A stretch of DNA of 64,000 bases, from positions 26,660,789 to 26,724,788 of the forward strand of contig NC_066837.1 of NCBI RefSeq assembly GCF_001640805.2. The letters are read 5' to 3'. The translations under genes were made by a program, and so were the position numbers. Source of the DNA: Lates calcarifer (taxonomy: Eukaryota > Chordata > Actinopteri > Centropomidae). Under the pieces are notes generated by a model. The model had not been told where the DNA came from, searched no databases, and saw only the letters and a list, made by a program, of their open reading frames with translations. Within the stretch, counting starts at the first letter, position 1. Every line of letters begins with the position of its first letter. Below, one piece after another: positions 46,785 through 59,629 of this stretch.

Positions 46785-48469
46785 AAAAGACCTTAACGGC
46801 TAGCCTTTGCATGGTGCATCAGGGCCCCCTTCCCTCTCTCACACACGATGACCCCATCTACCATGATTCATCTCCCTTGCAGTGTGAAGTGTAAAGGAGA
46901 TTATTACCAGTGAAGGGCTCAGCCCCCCTGAAGATCTACTGCTCTCCCGTCTGCCCTGCAGAGGAAATGGGAAAATATTGCTAATGTTTACAGCCCTGAG
47001 AGTGTGTGTATGTGTGTGTGCACATGTGCACTCGCATACAAGTGTATGTGTGTGGGGTGAAAGGAGGGGGGCCTCATGTTATGTGCACTAGTAATGCCTG
47101 AGGCCTGACCAGCATGGCTAAGCAGCTCACAGCCTTGTTTACCATCTAGAAATGTGCTGACTTCAGGGGTGTGCAAATGTTTCTGTATGCATGCGTTTGC
47201 AGAAGTACCTGTGTATCTGTGTGTGTGTGTCTGTGTGTCTGTGTGTGTGTGGCCATGGGTATGTCATCAAGTGCAAATTTATTTTTGCACATCAACAAAC
47301 ACAGGAGCCAGCTGTTGTTGAAGGCCATACAGTATGTTGTACAATGTTTCTTTGTGTTTCTTTCTCCTCATTTCTCTGTTTGTTGGCCTCACTTCATCTA
47401 TTCTATTCAAGACAAGACTGAGGCCTATTAAAAGTCCTACCAAACAGTCACAATCATAATGCTACTCTGATCAGTACCTCTGCTCAGTGAGAGGGAGCTG
47501 ACTAATATTCTAGTCTAAATGAAAACCTATTAGCACATATCATGTAAATTATAGGTCAGTCTCATAATTTCTTAATGAGTTGGAGGGTAGGGGTATCTAT
47601 ATCGAGACTGCACTCAATTCACCAATCTCCTAAAATTAGCATAAAGATATTGAACAAGTACTCAGAGCTATGATTGCAGTGTGTGAATGTAAATGGTGCA
47701 GGGAGTGATGAGCAGTGTCCTCTCTCTTAGGGCATCAATGTCACAACCAGATTTGCATAAATTCTTAAAGATGAAATCTAATGCAACTAAAGCACCAAAA
47801 TATGTGGAAGTCACCGTTCCAATGAAATTTTATTGAGTATGGAATGAATGTAACATCCCTTATTATTAGCACCATGGTGAGATTTGAATTTCGCTGTGAA
47901 ATTTGTGAGGTACCATTGTTTAATAGATCTGAATCAAAGTGACCAAATATCAAAAGACAGAAAACAGATGAAAACTATTGAACAATAAAAGGTGAAAAAA
48001 TTAAACAAGGCCAGTATACAGTTACACTTATGAAGCTAGACTTAGAGCTAATTGTTAAAATAACTGTTAACCTGAATTTATAGTTGCTGCAAGGGGGTTA
48101 ATGGGAGCCTTGTTGTAGGCACATGTGGAATAGATTGTGATTTATAATGGAGCATTGGAATTCATGAGTTGTATATGACTGGATGTTGTATCGTGCTTGC
48201 TGTTCCCCACAGAAGCTGTTTTTACGGTCCTTCATCTGTGTGATACAGAGCGATGGAGAGCTATACACATAGATTTCTAGGAGTAGAGTTACATTTAGGT
48301 AACTTTCAATGTTATTTTGCTGTGTCTTATTACTGAATAGGAAGCTGCCACTGTTTAATTCAGTGTGTTCACATTTTTTCATTCGCTCATCTTCCACCTT
48401 TAACTTCCACCTGCAGCAGAAACACAAGCAGCTTTAACTCAGAAGTATTAATCCAGCTTTATGCTCACC

Positions 48470-48575
48470 AAAATAGCAAAAATGTCAACTTTATGGAGGT
48501 GCTAGAGAGGAAAGGTTAGACTATGTTGGACCAAAGTAATGGACAGACTGACTGACATTGCCACCCCTAGATCCA
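48470..48575 (+). repeat. Teleost interspersed repeat fragment (same family as 23.2 kb)
   Basis: AATGTCAACTTTATGGAGGT, GTTGGACCAAAGTAATGGAC and GACTGACATTGCCACCCCTA correspond to the right half of the family; the left part is absent. Confidence 0.6.
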
Positions 48576-49069
48576 CACAGATTAGAAAGGATTAAAATAA
48601 AAAAAGGATTGAAGATAGATGTTGTAAAACCATCAAAAAGAAAAGGAAAGAAATGATAAGAGTCTTAAAGAAAAAGTTTGACATGAAAATATGACTTGCT
48701 ACAGTCAGGTGTAAGCTTTAGATGCATGTAAAAACTGTTCTATTAGCTCTCAATGACAAAAACAGATCCTCCCTCGCTTCCTCACTTTCTGCCTCTCTTG
48801 CTCTTCGTTATATGTCCATGTTGTGTGTTTGACAGACAGTTTGACTATGGCAGGCCAATGAAAATAGAACTGACCTTGGCTGTCCAGCACCGACACACAG
48901 GTCAGACAGGTTAGCAGAGACGATGGCACACCTGGCTGCTGAAGGTCGAAGGTCAGCCCTTTCATCTCCCTCTGTCAGATTCCAGTATTGCTTAATAAAA
49001 GTTCATCTAATCCTCCAGGTATCTGAAACTATCTTTGCCAGGTTTAACACAACCCTTTAATATAACATC

Positions 49070-49800
49070 AAGTCAAGTCAGGTTGATGTTTATTTATAAA
49101 GCAACATAACAGAGATGCAGGAGTAGAAGGCAGGCATCAGAAACATGATGTACACAGACAACAATGCTCACAGCATTTTATGAGAACAATAAATTCAATA
49201 AGGGTCCTTTCAAAAGAACACAACTTCAACATAAGACAAAATGAAATATATACTCTACATACAAACTAGTATTTTAGAGTCTAAAACTCCATCCACAGGG
49301 GAGAGGCTCAAACTTTTCATACAGAGAATTGAAAATAACTAATTTCAGCCTTTGAAATTGCTCTCATGGAGAAAATGTGAGGCACAGAGGCATTTTAATA
49401 GCGCCTGTTGAAGTTTCAGATCAGCATGGTGCCTGTTTTAGAACCATAAATGCTAAATGCTCTCACCAGATTTTGAGAAAGTTCTAGGAAGATGAAGGAC
49501 ATATGTGCCTTGAGACCTGAGAGGTCTGGCAGGTTTACAAAAGCTTGTCTGATATGTGGTGTAGAAACAGGCCATTAAGAGCTTTGGATATGGGGAAGGG
49601 GGTTTTAAATTTAACTGAATTCAGAGCACTGAAAGTAACAAGTAACCAACACAGGTTTCCAAGAATAATTCATAATGAGCTGCAGTTCTGGAGTGGTCTC
49701 AGCAGGAGAACTAGTTAATCCAGCCTATTCATAACAGATATTATGAGTTGTCATAGTCAGACTAGGACAGAGAACCTGAAAACCTCTAATCTTCTAATCA
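49070..49800. repeat. Possible LINE-derived or other dispersed repeat
   Basis: Starts with TCAAGTCAAGTCAGGTTG and TTTATTTATAAAGC, like the reverse of a LINE/SINE 3' end in fish, and continues with wording (AGAACTAGTTAATCCAGCCT, ACAGGCCATTAAGAGC) that resembles the reverse strand of degenerate LINE copies. No frame of length is open. Weak call. Confidence 0.3.
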
Positions 49801-52800
49801 ATATCTCTTAACAATGATGCGGTTGTGAAAGTTCAGATCAACAACCCTGATATTTCTAACCTAGTCAGACATTTTACTTTTCTGTGTTCTCTGCAACCAA
49901 AGGTGTGTTAGCAGTTGATCAGAGTCTAGTGGGATTCTGATCATTAAGAGTCAGTGAAAAAAAAAGTTGAATGACATCAGCATAAGTATGGTAGCCAGGG
50001 GATAACATGTATAATTATTGCTGGAAAGTTTGAAGGGTTTTTCAGGTATTTAAGTATATCAGCCTGCAGCAGCCAAATGTTTGATTTCGTTTAGCATACT
50101 GACAGCAGTTCAACATGTACAGGAAGAGTTGAGGGCAGTAAGTGTGTATGGGAGCACCTGAGTCCAGTCGAGTGTACTGGTTTGTAGTGATGAAGCCTTA
50201 AAGGAATAAATTGTCAGTCACCCTGCTTTATGCCAGCTAAACTTTTTCACACAGTGCCTGGGTGAGTTTTTAACAAAGTTTTAGGTTGTCTTATTTCCAC
50301 TTTGGCCACTGATGGTTAGTTTGGTAATATATAAAGCCAAGTAGGTGGGAAAAGTTGAGTCTTCAGAGAAAGACTATTTTTTGGAAGCAGTATGTACCAG
50401 TGCACACATAGCATACACCAAAGTGTTATATCAAACAAGTGAATCCAAATGCTGATCTACTGCAAAACTAAGTGTAATTGCCAGCGAACAGGGAAGTGAG
50501 GGTTCCACCAGGTGAAGGCAGATGGCAAAGGAAAAAATGGCAAATGGCAGCACTGAGTGGAGAAGGGAATAAGCTGTAGAGCTGGCAGATGAGGCAGGGG
50601 ATTGAGGGAAGCCAGAGGCCAGTGGAGATGAGCTAGTTTTGAGGCACTGAGCTAAGCAAGTGAGCGTAGTGGGTGAAGAGTTGAGCAGGCAAACAGGCAA
50701 GCATTAGATCATCCTTAGGCACAGAACAACAAAGGTTACCTCAGAGCTAAATACACAAGGGAATAAACTCAGGATACACAATTCTAAGTGGGCTTGAGTG
50801 CTGGATACCAAACCAGCTGAAGCAAAGGTCTGGAGAAGGGTGGGTGAAAAACTGGGTATAGATTGCAGGTGTGCTGGCAGGTTTGCAAACAAGCAATCGG
50901 GTGCAAGTGGCAGCAGTTCAACACACCCACAGGATAGACACACATACACAGAGAGAGACAGACAGAGGATGACAGGGAAAGGGAAAAAAAACACCAGAAA
51001 ACACAAGGAATAACCCGGGGTCACAGGTATGACCCTGACAAAAAGAAAACATTACTCGTTGCACTTAAAAAGTGAACAGAAGTGGTCCAAGAATTAATCC
51101 CTGTGTGACCCACATATTGTTATATGTCATATTTCATCACACTTACCAGAATAAAAGTCACCAAGTTTGATGATGGTTCCAGTTGAAACTCAGGCAAAGA
51201 AAATTGGCAAAAAGAAAAGAAAAAAAGAAAATATATTCCTCCAGTGTAAGTCTGTTTCATTTCACTTCAGTTTTGTACTTGTACTGGTGATTGTGCTCTT
51301 TTTGATTTATCAGGCGGAGAACATTTTATAACCATATTTTATTGCTCTTATACTTAGCTCTTTGATTTATTGGAAATGGATAAACCATAGCAACAGGTTG
51401 AAGATGATCAAATTTAGAGTGATTTTTGCATTAAGGGGAGCTTTGCCAGGACAATGTGGCCGAGCTGTTTGGTATCACTTGGTAACACTGTCTGAGTTTC
51501 TAGGTTATCTGTAGCATCAATAATTTTGGGCTCAGTAGATTTCCCCCTCCTTCATCCTTCAAACAATAGAGGCTTACTTTTTTGAAGAATAGTACAGTGT
51601 TGTTTGACAGAGTTCACCGGGTGTCTGACAGCAGAGCAAAGAGGACTGGAGCGAAGAAACCTGAGGCTGCTGACTAAATCTGAACATAGCCCACCAGATG
51701 CCACAAAGCATTCATTTTCCACTGACTGCAGTCTATTATTAGGACTGAAAAAGCCCTTAATGTAACTAACATCTATGTTTGCGTGTTTGTAAATACATAA
51801 TCCTTGGATATATTTATACAAATTAAATGTTTCCTGTTTATAATTTGTGCTGCATCTCTGTAATATCCCCCTCATGTATCATCATGTCTTATTTCTCATT
51901 AGAAAAGATGCATAATAGCCTATTAGAGTAACACTCCCCAACTCTTATTGCCTGAGTTACACACCATCAAAGTCCTACTGTGCACTTGGTGTTAGTCTCA
52001 CAAAACAACACTCATCATTTGTCTTTTATCCACAATAACCCTTTATGAGAAACACTTACAGTGTCAGTGTGTCACAGTAAGCATGTGTGTGAAGAGGAAT
52101 GAGGCCACACTGGACAGTCAAGATTTTTTTTTACCATAAGTAGTGTGTATTTTAAGAAAGACCAGATGGTATGATGGAAAAATAGAAAAAGAAATGGGAA
52201 TAGGTCACTTATATTTAGCTCTACTTTTCAGTGTCAGTTTGACATTGTCTACTTGACATGTTTAAAAGTAATGATTTACAACATAGCATGCATGCATGCA
52301 CAAGCCACTTTACATCTGTTATACTGAGTTAAAAAGCAAATCAAAAAATGCTGTTCCCTGTGAACCCTGTCCTTTTTGTATGATCTGCATTCATTTTCGG
52401 CTCAATACTTTGTAGAAGAGCAGGAAATGATGCCTTCTCCTTTGTTTCCCTCTTTGCTCTCTCACCTCCTGCAGGCAGTTTTTGGGGGCCTGCAAACAGT
52501 AATTCACCTCATTATTACATCTCTGTTAATGAGCTCTGAAGGCACTTTCATTTTATTATAAAAACCTGAAAAACTTAAACATGAATGACTAAACAAGCAA
52601 CAGTTCGTCTTAAAATTCAGATGAAACATCCACAGATATTTTCATTAAGAGTTTAACTCTCAAAAACTCTAAGCAAACATAATCTGCAGGACTGTGTGGG
52701 TGTGGTCTAATATACATACATTTGATTGACAGTAGCGTGGCAACACATGCAAACCACCACACAATTGTAATCAGATTTTGACTCAAATGGCACTAAACAC

Positions 52801-55025
52801 TGATTGGTGCACAGAGATATGTAGCATAACTTGTTTTTCCATCTGAGCAGTGCAGAGTGACCAAATCAGTCACTCAGCCATGTTGTGTTCATGTGTTACT
52901 CAAAACAGGTTGATTGAAAAAAAAAAGTTTTTTAAGTGCCTTCAATTTGTGAAATCCAGTCTATTCCATTTCCTCAGATGCTTCTCTCTGCTCATGTTTC
53001 TTGCCCCAACTGATTTCCACATCCCACAGATCTCAGCAATTACCTTGATGAGTATGGCATTATTATTACTGATTACTCTTATGTTACTGCAAAGCTACAA
53101 AAATAAAACCCAAGAAGCAGTAAAGTGGAATTATCCTTTAATTCTGGCACTGATAGTACCCAGAGCTACTCCCTGAGCTGCATGGCAATAAAAAACAAAA
53201 ACATACTTATTATAATGCTTGTTGTGAACATAATACTTTTCTCTGCAAAGCTACCACTAAAAAAATCTACTAATGTTGTGTACTCAGGGGTGCTGTGTGT
53301 GTTTAATTGCTGTCCACCTGCAAAGATGATTTTGCAGAAAACAATATGGTTGCTTAAGTCATCACACACACATGCACACTCTCACATGCACCACCAACAG
53401 AACTAATAATACCTCTCCATAATCACTGGCCATGACATAATGTGTCCACATCTAATGACTACTATGACCTGCAGTATATTAACATCAGGTCCACTGAGAG
53501 CCCCCTTCTGGCTGCTGTGGACACAGTGGGGTCCTCATCTATTTCTTTTCTCTAGCACTGACCCTGGGTCAGTCTTATTTAATGTCTGCTCACTGGCCAT
53601 TACAACTCCACTATGCTGCCCTTTTATTGCCCATTCAGTTCCTTGACCAGCACTGTGGCCGCCTGTAACATGATAACAGCTCTCCGTCTCATTCTCCATC
53701 TGGCTCATTTTTTTTTCTTTATCTGTCATTTTTGCACAGTCTCTGATTCTACTTTCTCTCCACTGCTCTGTCACCCTGTGTTGGTCTCCTCCAGTTTACT
53801 TGCTGATGCTGATTGCCTCTGTAATGCACTAAAAACGTCCTGGGTGGATATTCAGAGCGAATTGGTTCATGTCGTGTTGCTGTAGGGCCTAAACTAACTG
53901 GACCATGGAGGCAGGCTGAGGCACTCTGCAATTTGTGAGAAAAATAATGACGGAGGCTGCTAATGGGACTCTCTGTTAGGCTCCAGTTTTTGCTGTTACA
54001 GCACAGAAATAGCTGTGGCATGATAGTGTAAAGTGTTCAGTACAGTGTGATGAAGTCCCTGGGTGTAAACTCACCTGTAAGTTAAACTACTTCCTCAGTA
54101 TCATCTGGATTCTCTCCCACTAATAGATCAGGTTCCACATTTATCAAGTTTCTTACAGTAGGAAGTCACTGCAAACTGTCCAAAAGTTCTTAGTCCTACT
54201 TGTAGAACTAGGAATAAAAGGATTTTATCAACTTCCCCAACTTAGGAAAATCTTCTGTATCTGATATTTGAGTGCTCCAGAGGTGCCTTAACCTGTGTGA
54301 GATGTAGAGGATACCTCCTGCTGTCCCTGCAGAAACCCATGTCCTAATGACGTAGCACTTTATTCTAACAGGGAAAATGCTGGTGTGCAACAGTGATGGC
54401 TCCGCCAGGGCCAACATTTTTCATAAATCAAAGTTTGATCTTACTGATGCACGTCATTAAGATAAGGTGCATGGCAAGGGTCCTCACTGACAGGACACTA
54501 AAACTGAACTAAAACTGAACACAGTCATGTCCCCCTGGCTGGGTGCCAGCTGCATAATGAATGATATCTCAACCTAATTACAGCAGGTAAAATATTTTAT
54601 AGGTTATTATATCAAATTTTTTATTTGAGCTATTTCATATAAGGCTAAGACTCAGGCTAGGGATGCACTGTACAAAATATATGTTTACATTGTTATGGTA
54701 TATTGCCTATTATAGAAAATAAAAAAACAGATTTTCTCTTCATGTACATGTTGGGGACAGAGTTAATAAGGAGTGTAGCTGAGAGGGGAACTGGACAGTG
54801 GGAGTAAAGATGCTCTTTATGGAATTGTGTGCCACAGCAAACAGAGGAGTTGCAACATACGCCTGTGGAATATGTGTAAGATGCAATGCTATCATAGGTA
54901 ATGGAAAACATTGCGGTTGGATGTAGCCAGTTATATACAGCTGAATCAGATTACCTGTTCTGTACTGTACTGATAGACAACACTTATTTTTTTAAGCATG
55001 AGTTGCTTTGTTTACAGTCTACTCT

Positions 55026-56267
55026 TTAAATAGTTTTCGGACACCCCATGCATTTGTGAAATATTGCATTAAGAATCACTCTTAGGTCTTTAAGTGCAAT
55101 TTCTTTTAGTACAGTCACAGTCGAAATACTGAAGCAAATCCTAAAAAAGCCATTAAAACTTAAAATTGATTGGTTCCATAAAAATACATAAGAAATTTTG
55201 AGTATTGGGTCATTTTGGTACCAGTGATCCACTAATGAAGGTCGTGCTTTTTATTAAAAGACACAATTTTTGTCACCGTGCTTCATGTCTATATAAAGCC
55301 AGCACATTTGAAAATTCTTCAGAGACAAAAATGGCTAAAATAAGGAACCTAACGCAGGAAACAGGCCTGAAGATACAGATTCTCAGCCAGGAAGGGTACA
55401 GCTGCTGCCAGATAGCCAGGAAGTGCAGATGCAGTCCTTCAGCAGTTGAATACACTCTGCAGAAATACAGACAAACAAACAGCTCGGAAGACAAACCAAG
55501 ATCTGGGCGTCCAAGGGTTTCTTCAGCAAGAAATGACCACATCCTGATCTGCATGTGCAGGGAAAACCGCCGAATGACATCACAGGAGCTTCAGCAGCAG
55601 TGGTCAAACCAAACTAGTGTCCAGTGTTCCACCCGCACTGTACGTGGCCGACTTTTAGATCATGGCTTAAGGTCCTACAAGGCTGTCAAGAAGCCCCTGA
55701 TCAATGAGAGACAGAGGTTAGCCCGGTGTCGTTGAGCCCAAGCACACACCAACAGGACAGCCAGGAACTGGAAGAAGACTCTGTGGTCAGATGAGTCCAG
55801 TTTCCAGCTTTATCCTCCTCATGATAATGTGAGGGTACGCAGAAGGCCAGGCAAAGCATTATCTCCAGCATGTACAGTACCTACTGTCAAGCATGGTGGA
55901 GGCAGCATCATGGTTTGGGGATGCATGAGTGCTTCTGGTGTTGGTCATCTCACTGTTTGTGATGGCTACTAAATATTCATTTGATGATGTAATGGTTTAT
56001 TTATTTTTTGTTCAGTTTTGAACACATTCTCTGTTATTCATTGACTCTGATACTGACACTGTTGAGAACTGACATATTGAAACTGTCAAGAATTTAGTTT
56101 TGTTAGTTTTTCTTCATAAACAATAAACAACAAAATATCATTTGTATTTGTTTGTGTCTGTCTAATGCAGCCACACCTTTTGAAACACAAAAAAGATTTT
56201 TCCACAATTATTTTATGATAATTTTTGAGATTGTGTAAAATTTTAAGGGTGTCCGAAAACCACTGTA
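55026..56267 (+). mobile_element. Tc1-like transposon, both ends present, internally deleted
   Basis: TTTTCGGACACCC at 55034-55046 is exactly inverse to GGGTGTCCGAAAA at 56247-56259; the right end CACTGTA gives the canonical CAGTG start and TA target. The left tip is diverged (TTAAATAG where TACAGTGG is expected). The total is about 1.24 kb against about 1.6 kb for intact Tc1 elements, and the transposase inside lacks its C-terminal half, so roughly 350 bases were lost after 55972. Confidence 0.85.
55331..55972 (+). pseudogene. Tc1-like transposase, nonsense-mutated and 3'-truncated
   Basis: ATG at 55331 opens a frame with the paired helix-turn-helix DNA-binding region (residues 1-110), including IARKCRCSPSAVEYTLQKY and the GRPR motif (59-62) between the two domains. 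A TGA at 55733-55735 (codon 135) interrupts it, most simply from TGG or CGA. The frame then continues with LWSDESSFQL, bearing the first catalytic D at about 154, and GGGSIMVWGCMSASG, before TAA at 55970-55972. The second D (in DNAPxH) and the final E are absent. It cannot be active. Confidence 0.88.
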
Positions 56268-57649
56268 AGTGTAGGAAACTTCATAAATTAGTATTGTCAG
56301 TCTTATGTTAACTTTCGATTCCTAGCAGTAACTCTGAGATACCTGATAAATACAGAATCGGACTGGACTTGGTCTATCTATGGTGGTTTTAGCAATCTGA
56401 GCTGAGAGCAGCTAAATGCTTTGCAATTTGGTTGTTTGTAGTCTTTGAACACAGTAATAGGTGTTGTATCATTTTTAATGCGATAAAGGTTTGTTCTTTG
56501 TCTCCTGTTCTCTTTGTTTCAGGTTGCAATGATGCCGGAAAGGATTTCAAGAAATGTAAACACCAGCAACTACAGGAGACCCCTAAGTCTCTGTTGTCCT
56601 TTCATTTGTGTGTGTGTGTGTGTGGGAGAGAGAGAGAGAGAGAGTTTCTGAGTGAGTAAAAAAGTGCTGCAACTTTCATGTGCTTTTAAAAGCGCAGCTG
56701 TCTTAGTCTGGGCCAAGAAGAACCATCAGATTAACTGTGTCTTTTTATGCAGTTGTCCCATATTTAAACTGGATATGGGTCAGACTGGCTCTTTTTATAT
56801 ACTGTTCTCATTACATTTTGGGTCACTCAGCTTTTTACACTGGGAGCCTTGTAAATAAATCATAAATGTCCCTGATCTGCTTCAGAGTGCTGGTCATCTA
56901 TTAATATCTGTGAGGTGATTGTGCATTATGTTGAATTATACAGTGAGCTGTTCCCATGTGACTGTTCCCAACAGTCATAGGCCATGTATAATGTGTTGTC
57001 ACTGAGTATCTCTCTTTAAATGAATCAGGCTTGGCAGTGGGTACTGCTGTGCCAGGCTGGTCCCAGCAAGGCGAGCGGAAAAGAAGGGCAGGGGGGAAGG
57101 GGGCTGACTCTGCAGGGATGGTGGCCAAAAATAGAAGTGGTCAGATGGGGCAGCATTGATCAGCAGGAGGGGTCAGGGGATCAGCTGGTGGAGACCGCAG
57201 ACTGATCCTACGTCAGAGCAATGTACAGAGTGTAGGACACTTGGCAAATACTGTAGATACAGTATGGGCAGCTTGTGACATTTGAGGTAAGAGTGCAGGT
57301 TATTACAAGCTCATTCTATAAAACCGTGTGCTGAAATCACATGAGATGCTTGGTGTCTGATGCTAAGTGGAAACTAGAATACTCTAATCAGGTTTTCTTG
57401 CTCTGATTGACAGTTGGATCAAGTTATATCTGATGTGATCAGGGATTCAAGTAACATAGGTAGCCTATTAGCACCTAAAATGTTTTACATTACAGCACCA
57501 GTTGACAATATTGTTTTTATATCTAATATGTTGAAGGCCCCTATGCTAAGGTCAAATCCAAAAATTATAATCCCATATTACACCTAATTGATTGATAGTG
57601 ATAAATTTTAGTCTGAAATGTTTTCTGATGCTGTTAAAGATTAGTTTAC

Positions 57650-57657
57650 ATCAGCAC
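57650..57657. repeat. Left 8-bp target-site duplication of the hAT MITE
   Basis: ATCAGCAC, identical to 57836-57843 on the other side of the element. Confidence 0.85.
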
Positions 57658-57835
57658 CAATGTTCTCCCTAATTTTTCATGTGTCTGAGCATACACACAA
57701 ACTCCCTGAGAATTCCTTGGACCACTGTGAGCAACATCAGACGTGCACACTGTCGCACACTGTAATTTTATGCGCTACATAGTTCTGCTGTGTGCAGAGA
57801 AAGCGGGAGCAGTGCGCAGTTTAGAGGGAACATTG
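57658..57835. mobile_element. hAT-type MITE, 178 bases, with perfect 8-bp target duplication
   Basis: ATCAGCAC is repeated exactly at 57650-57657 and 57836-57843. Between them the ends CAATGTTCTCCCTAA and TTAGAGGGAACATTG are inverse with 13 of 15 bases matching. The 8-bp duplication and CA...TG tips fit the hAT superfamily. The interior is too short to code; a sequence like this is familiar as a common vertebrate MITE. Confidence 0.85.
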
Positions 57836-57843
57836 ATCAGCAC
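57836..57843. repeat. Right 8-bp target-site duplication of the hAT MITE
   Basis: ATCAGCAC, identical to 57650-57657. Confidence 0.85.
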
Positions 57844-59629
57844 CATGTATAAACTTTGGCAAATGATTGGTCTGATGCATGATTTTCTCATGCATTGTTT
57901 TGCCCTACAGGCAGAGGAAAAAAACAAACCAGTAACCACTGATTGTCTGTTGAAATGACTGTAGCTAGCATATTTTGCCAGTTGTAGCTAGCTGAGTAAT
58001 TAACGTTATATTCGTGAGTTGGTTGAAAACCAGTTATCTGATGTTAACAGTTATGGGTCATGTTTCCAACCAGCAAGGTCTTCATCATTTTTCCATCATG
58101 TGTACGACATTCTCAGCCATATTCTCTTTTTGATTTAAAACTTTCTACACATTGAAGTTCCATGTCACTTCCTATCTCCCATCTGCTCACATTTTCAACT
58201 TCAACTACCATGAACACTTTGGCACTATTCAAAAGTTATCAAAGCTAATATTTAAGCAATATTAATGCTAGTCATTTTGCATCATGAAATATTACCTCTG
58301 CTTTAGACCCCTCAGTTGGATCTCTGTTTAAATCATGTACCTCTGTCAGGAACTGACACCATCAGAAAAATAATCTGACAGCTTCCTCCTCTGCAGTTCT
58401 CTGTTTGGTCCACAGTTCCCATCTGCAATCCCTCCATCTTTTTTTCTATTTCCCCTCTCACACTCTGACTTTCAGAGGCCCCAAGCAGTTGAAACTTATG
58501 TGGACATCTTTGCTTTTTCATTATTTAGAGCCTGAAGACTCTGACAGAGGGCAGCGATCCTGCTGTCCTCCTCTGACAGCTCTGCCACTGTCCTCTCCTG
58601 CTTTGTCTTCTGCTTTCTCTCCCTCGTTCTTTTTGGAGAAAAGCTGGCATGTTTTGGCTCACCATCAGTTATGACCTCTTTATCTTCTTGTTCACATTTT
58701 TAAAGGTTTTTCCCAGCTTCATAATTGTCACATCTTTTTCCCTGTGTTTGATTTGGTTTTGAATAATGTGATTTTCTGACTTAGTGACTGATAATTTCCA
58801 GTGTTGTGTTTTACAAGGCTGTGCCCCTGATCTCTGTAACTTGCTGTAAAAAAGACATTAATACTTTATACAGCTAGAATCACAGGTTTGAATTCTAGGC
58901 GAATCTCTCTGTATGAGTTTTACATCAAGCTCTGTAAGTTGGGGAGCAGTGACACCTCCTCCCTGAATCATACCCTACTTCACAAGGAAGATCCATCTCT
59001 GAAAGCGTCAAACAAGAATCAAGGAAAAGCTTAAGAAATCAATCTGTCGAACTGTTGATTTTCTGACCAGGACAAATGAGAGGATGCCCGAAAGCATGGC
59101 TGTCCTTGAGACTTTTCAGACAAAGGATGGTGAGCGAGATAGTGGTGAAGGCTGTGGTGGTCTGTAAAGAAAAGAGCAAAGTGTTCAGTTCTCCTTTGAT
59201 TGGAGATTCCAGTTTGCAGACTGAGGATTTTTTTTTCAGCTTTTTGAAGAGAAACAATAATGTAGAGACAAATCCTCCAGAGAGGTGAATCACTGAAGGT
59301 ATTTTCTAATCAATGTTGCAATTCACTTCTTACTGGCTTTCTAGTTCATCGAAAGATTATTATTATAATTATTATCTATTTTTATTTTTTTTACCATTGG
59401 GATTCTTTTAGTCTAAAACTATCAGAGCCACTGAAACTTGACTTTCTGTCTGCAATTTGTTTCTCTATTTTGTTCTTCATAAATGTCTAATGTGATTTTC
59501 TTTTCCCTATTTTTGATTCAGTTCAATGAATTCATGAGGATACTAAACCTTCATTAGAAATATATCAAGAAGTATGAATATAACTTGGCACCAAAGTTAA
59601 AACAGGTTAAGACAGCTGCATCAGTTCAC

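Larger units (their letters stand above)
44886..55025. other. Non-coding region between L2-like relic and Tc1 element
   Basis: AT-rich with scattered repeats: an AAGTAC-type repeat at 45115-45225, (CA)16 at 46751-46782, TG-rich 47215-47250, a teleost repeat fragment at 48470-48575, a repeat-like stretch starting with AAGTCAAGTCAGGTTGATGT at about 49070, a GCATGCATGCATGCA run at about 52287. No exon, RNA gene or open frame with protein character was recognised. Confidence 0.7.

Noticed and set aside
50431..51024. Two consecutive minus-strand frames of 89 and 106 codons
   Set aside because: No conserved motif; wording on the + strand (ending GGGGTCACAGGTATGACCCT) hints at a dispersed repeat but I could not define its ends.
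52284..52301. GCATGCATGCATGCA palindrome-like run
   Set aside because: Short four-base repeat; no further structure around it.
56432..56659. Frame after a good acceptor-like TTTGTTTCAG at 56520, reading GCNDAGKDFKKCKH
   Set aside because: No donor in phase before simple-sequence TG/GA DNA, and no protein family recognised.
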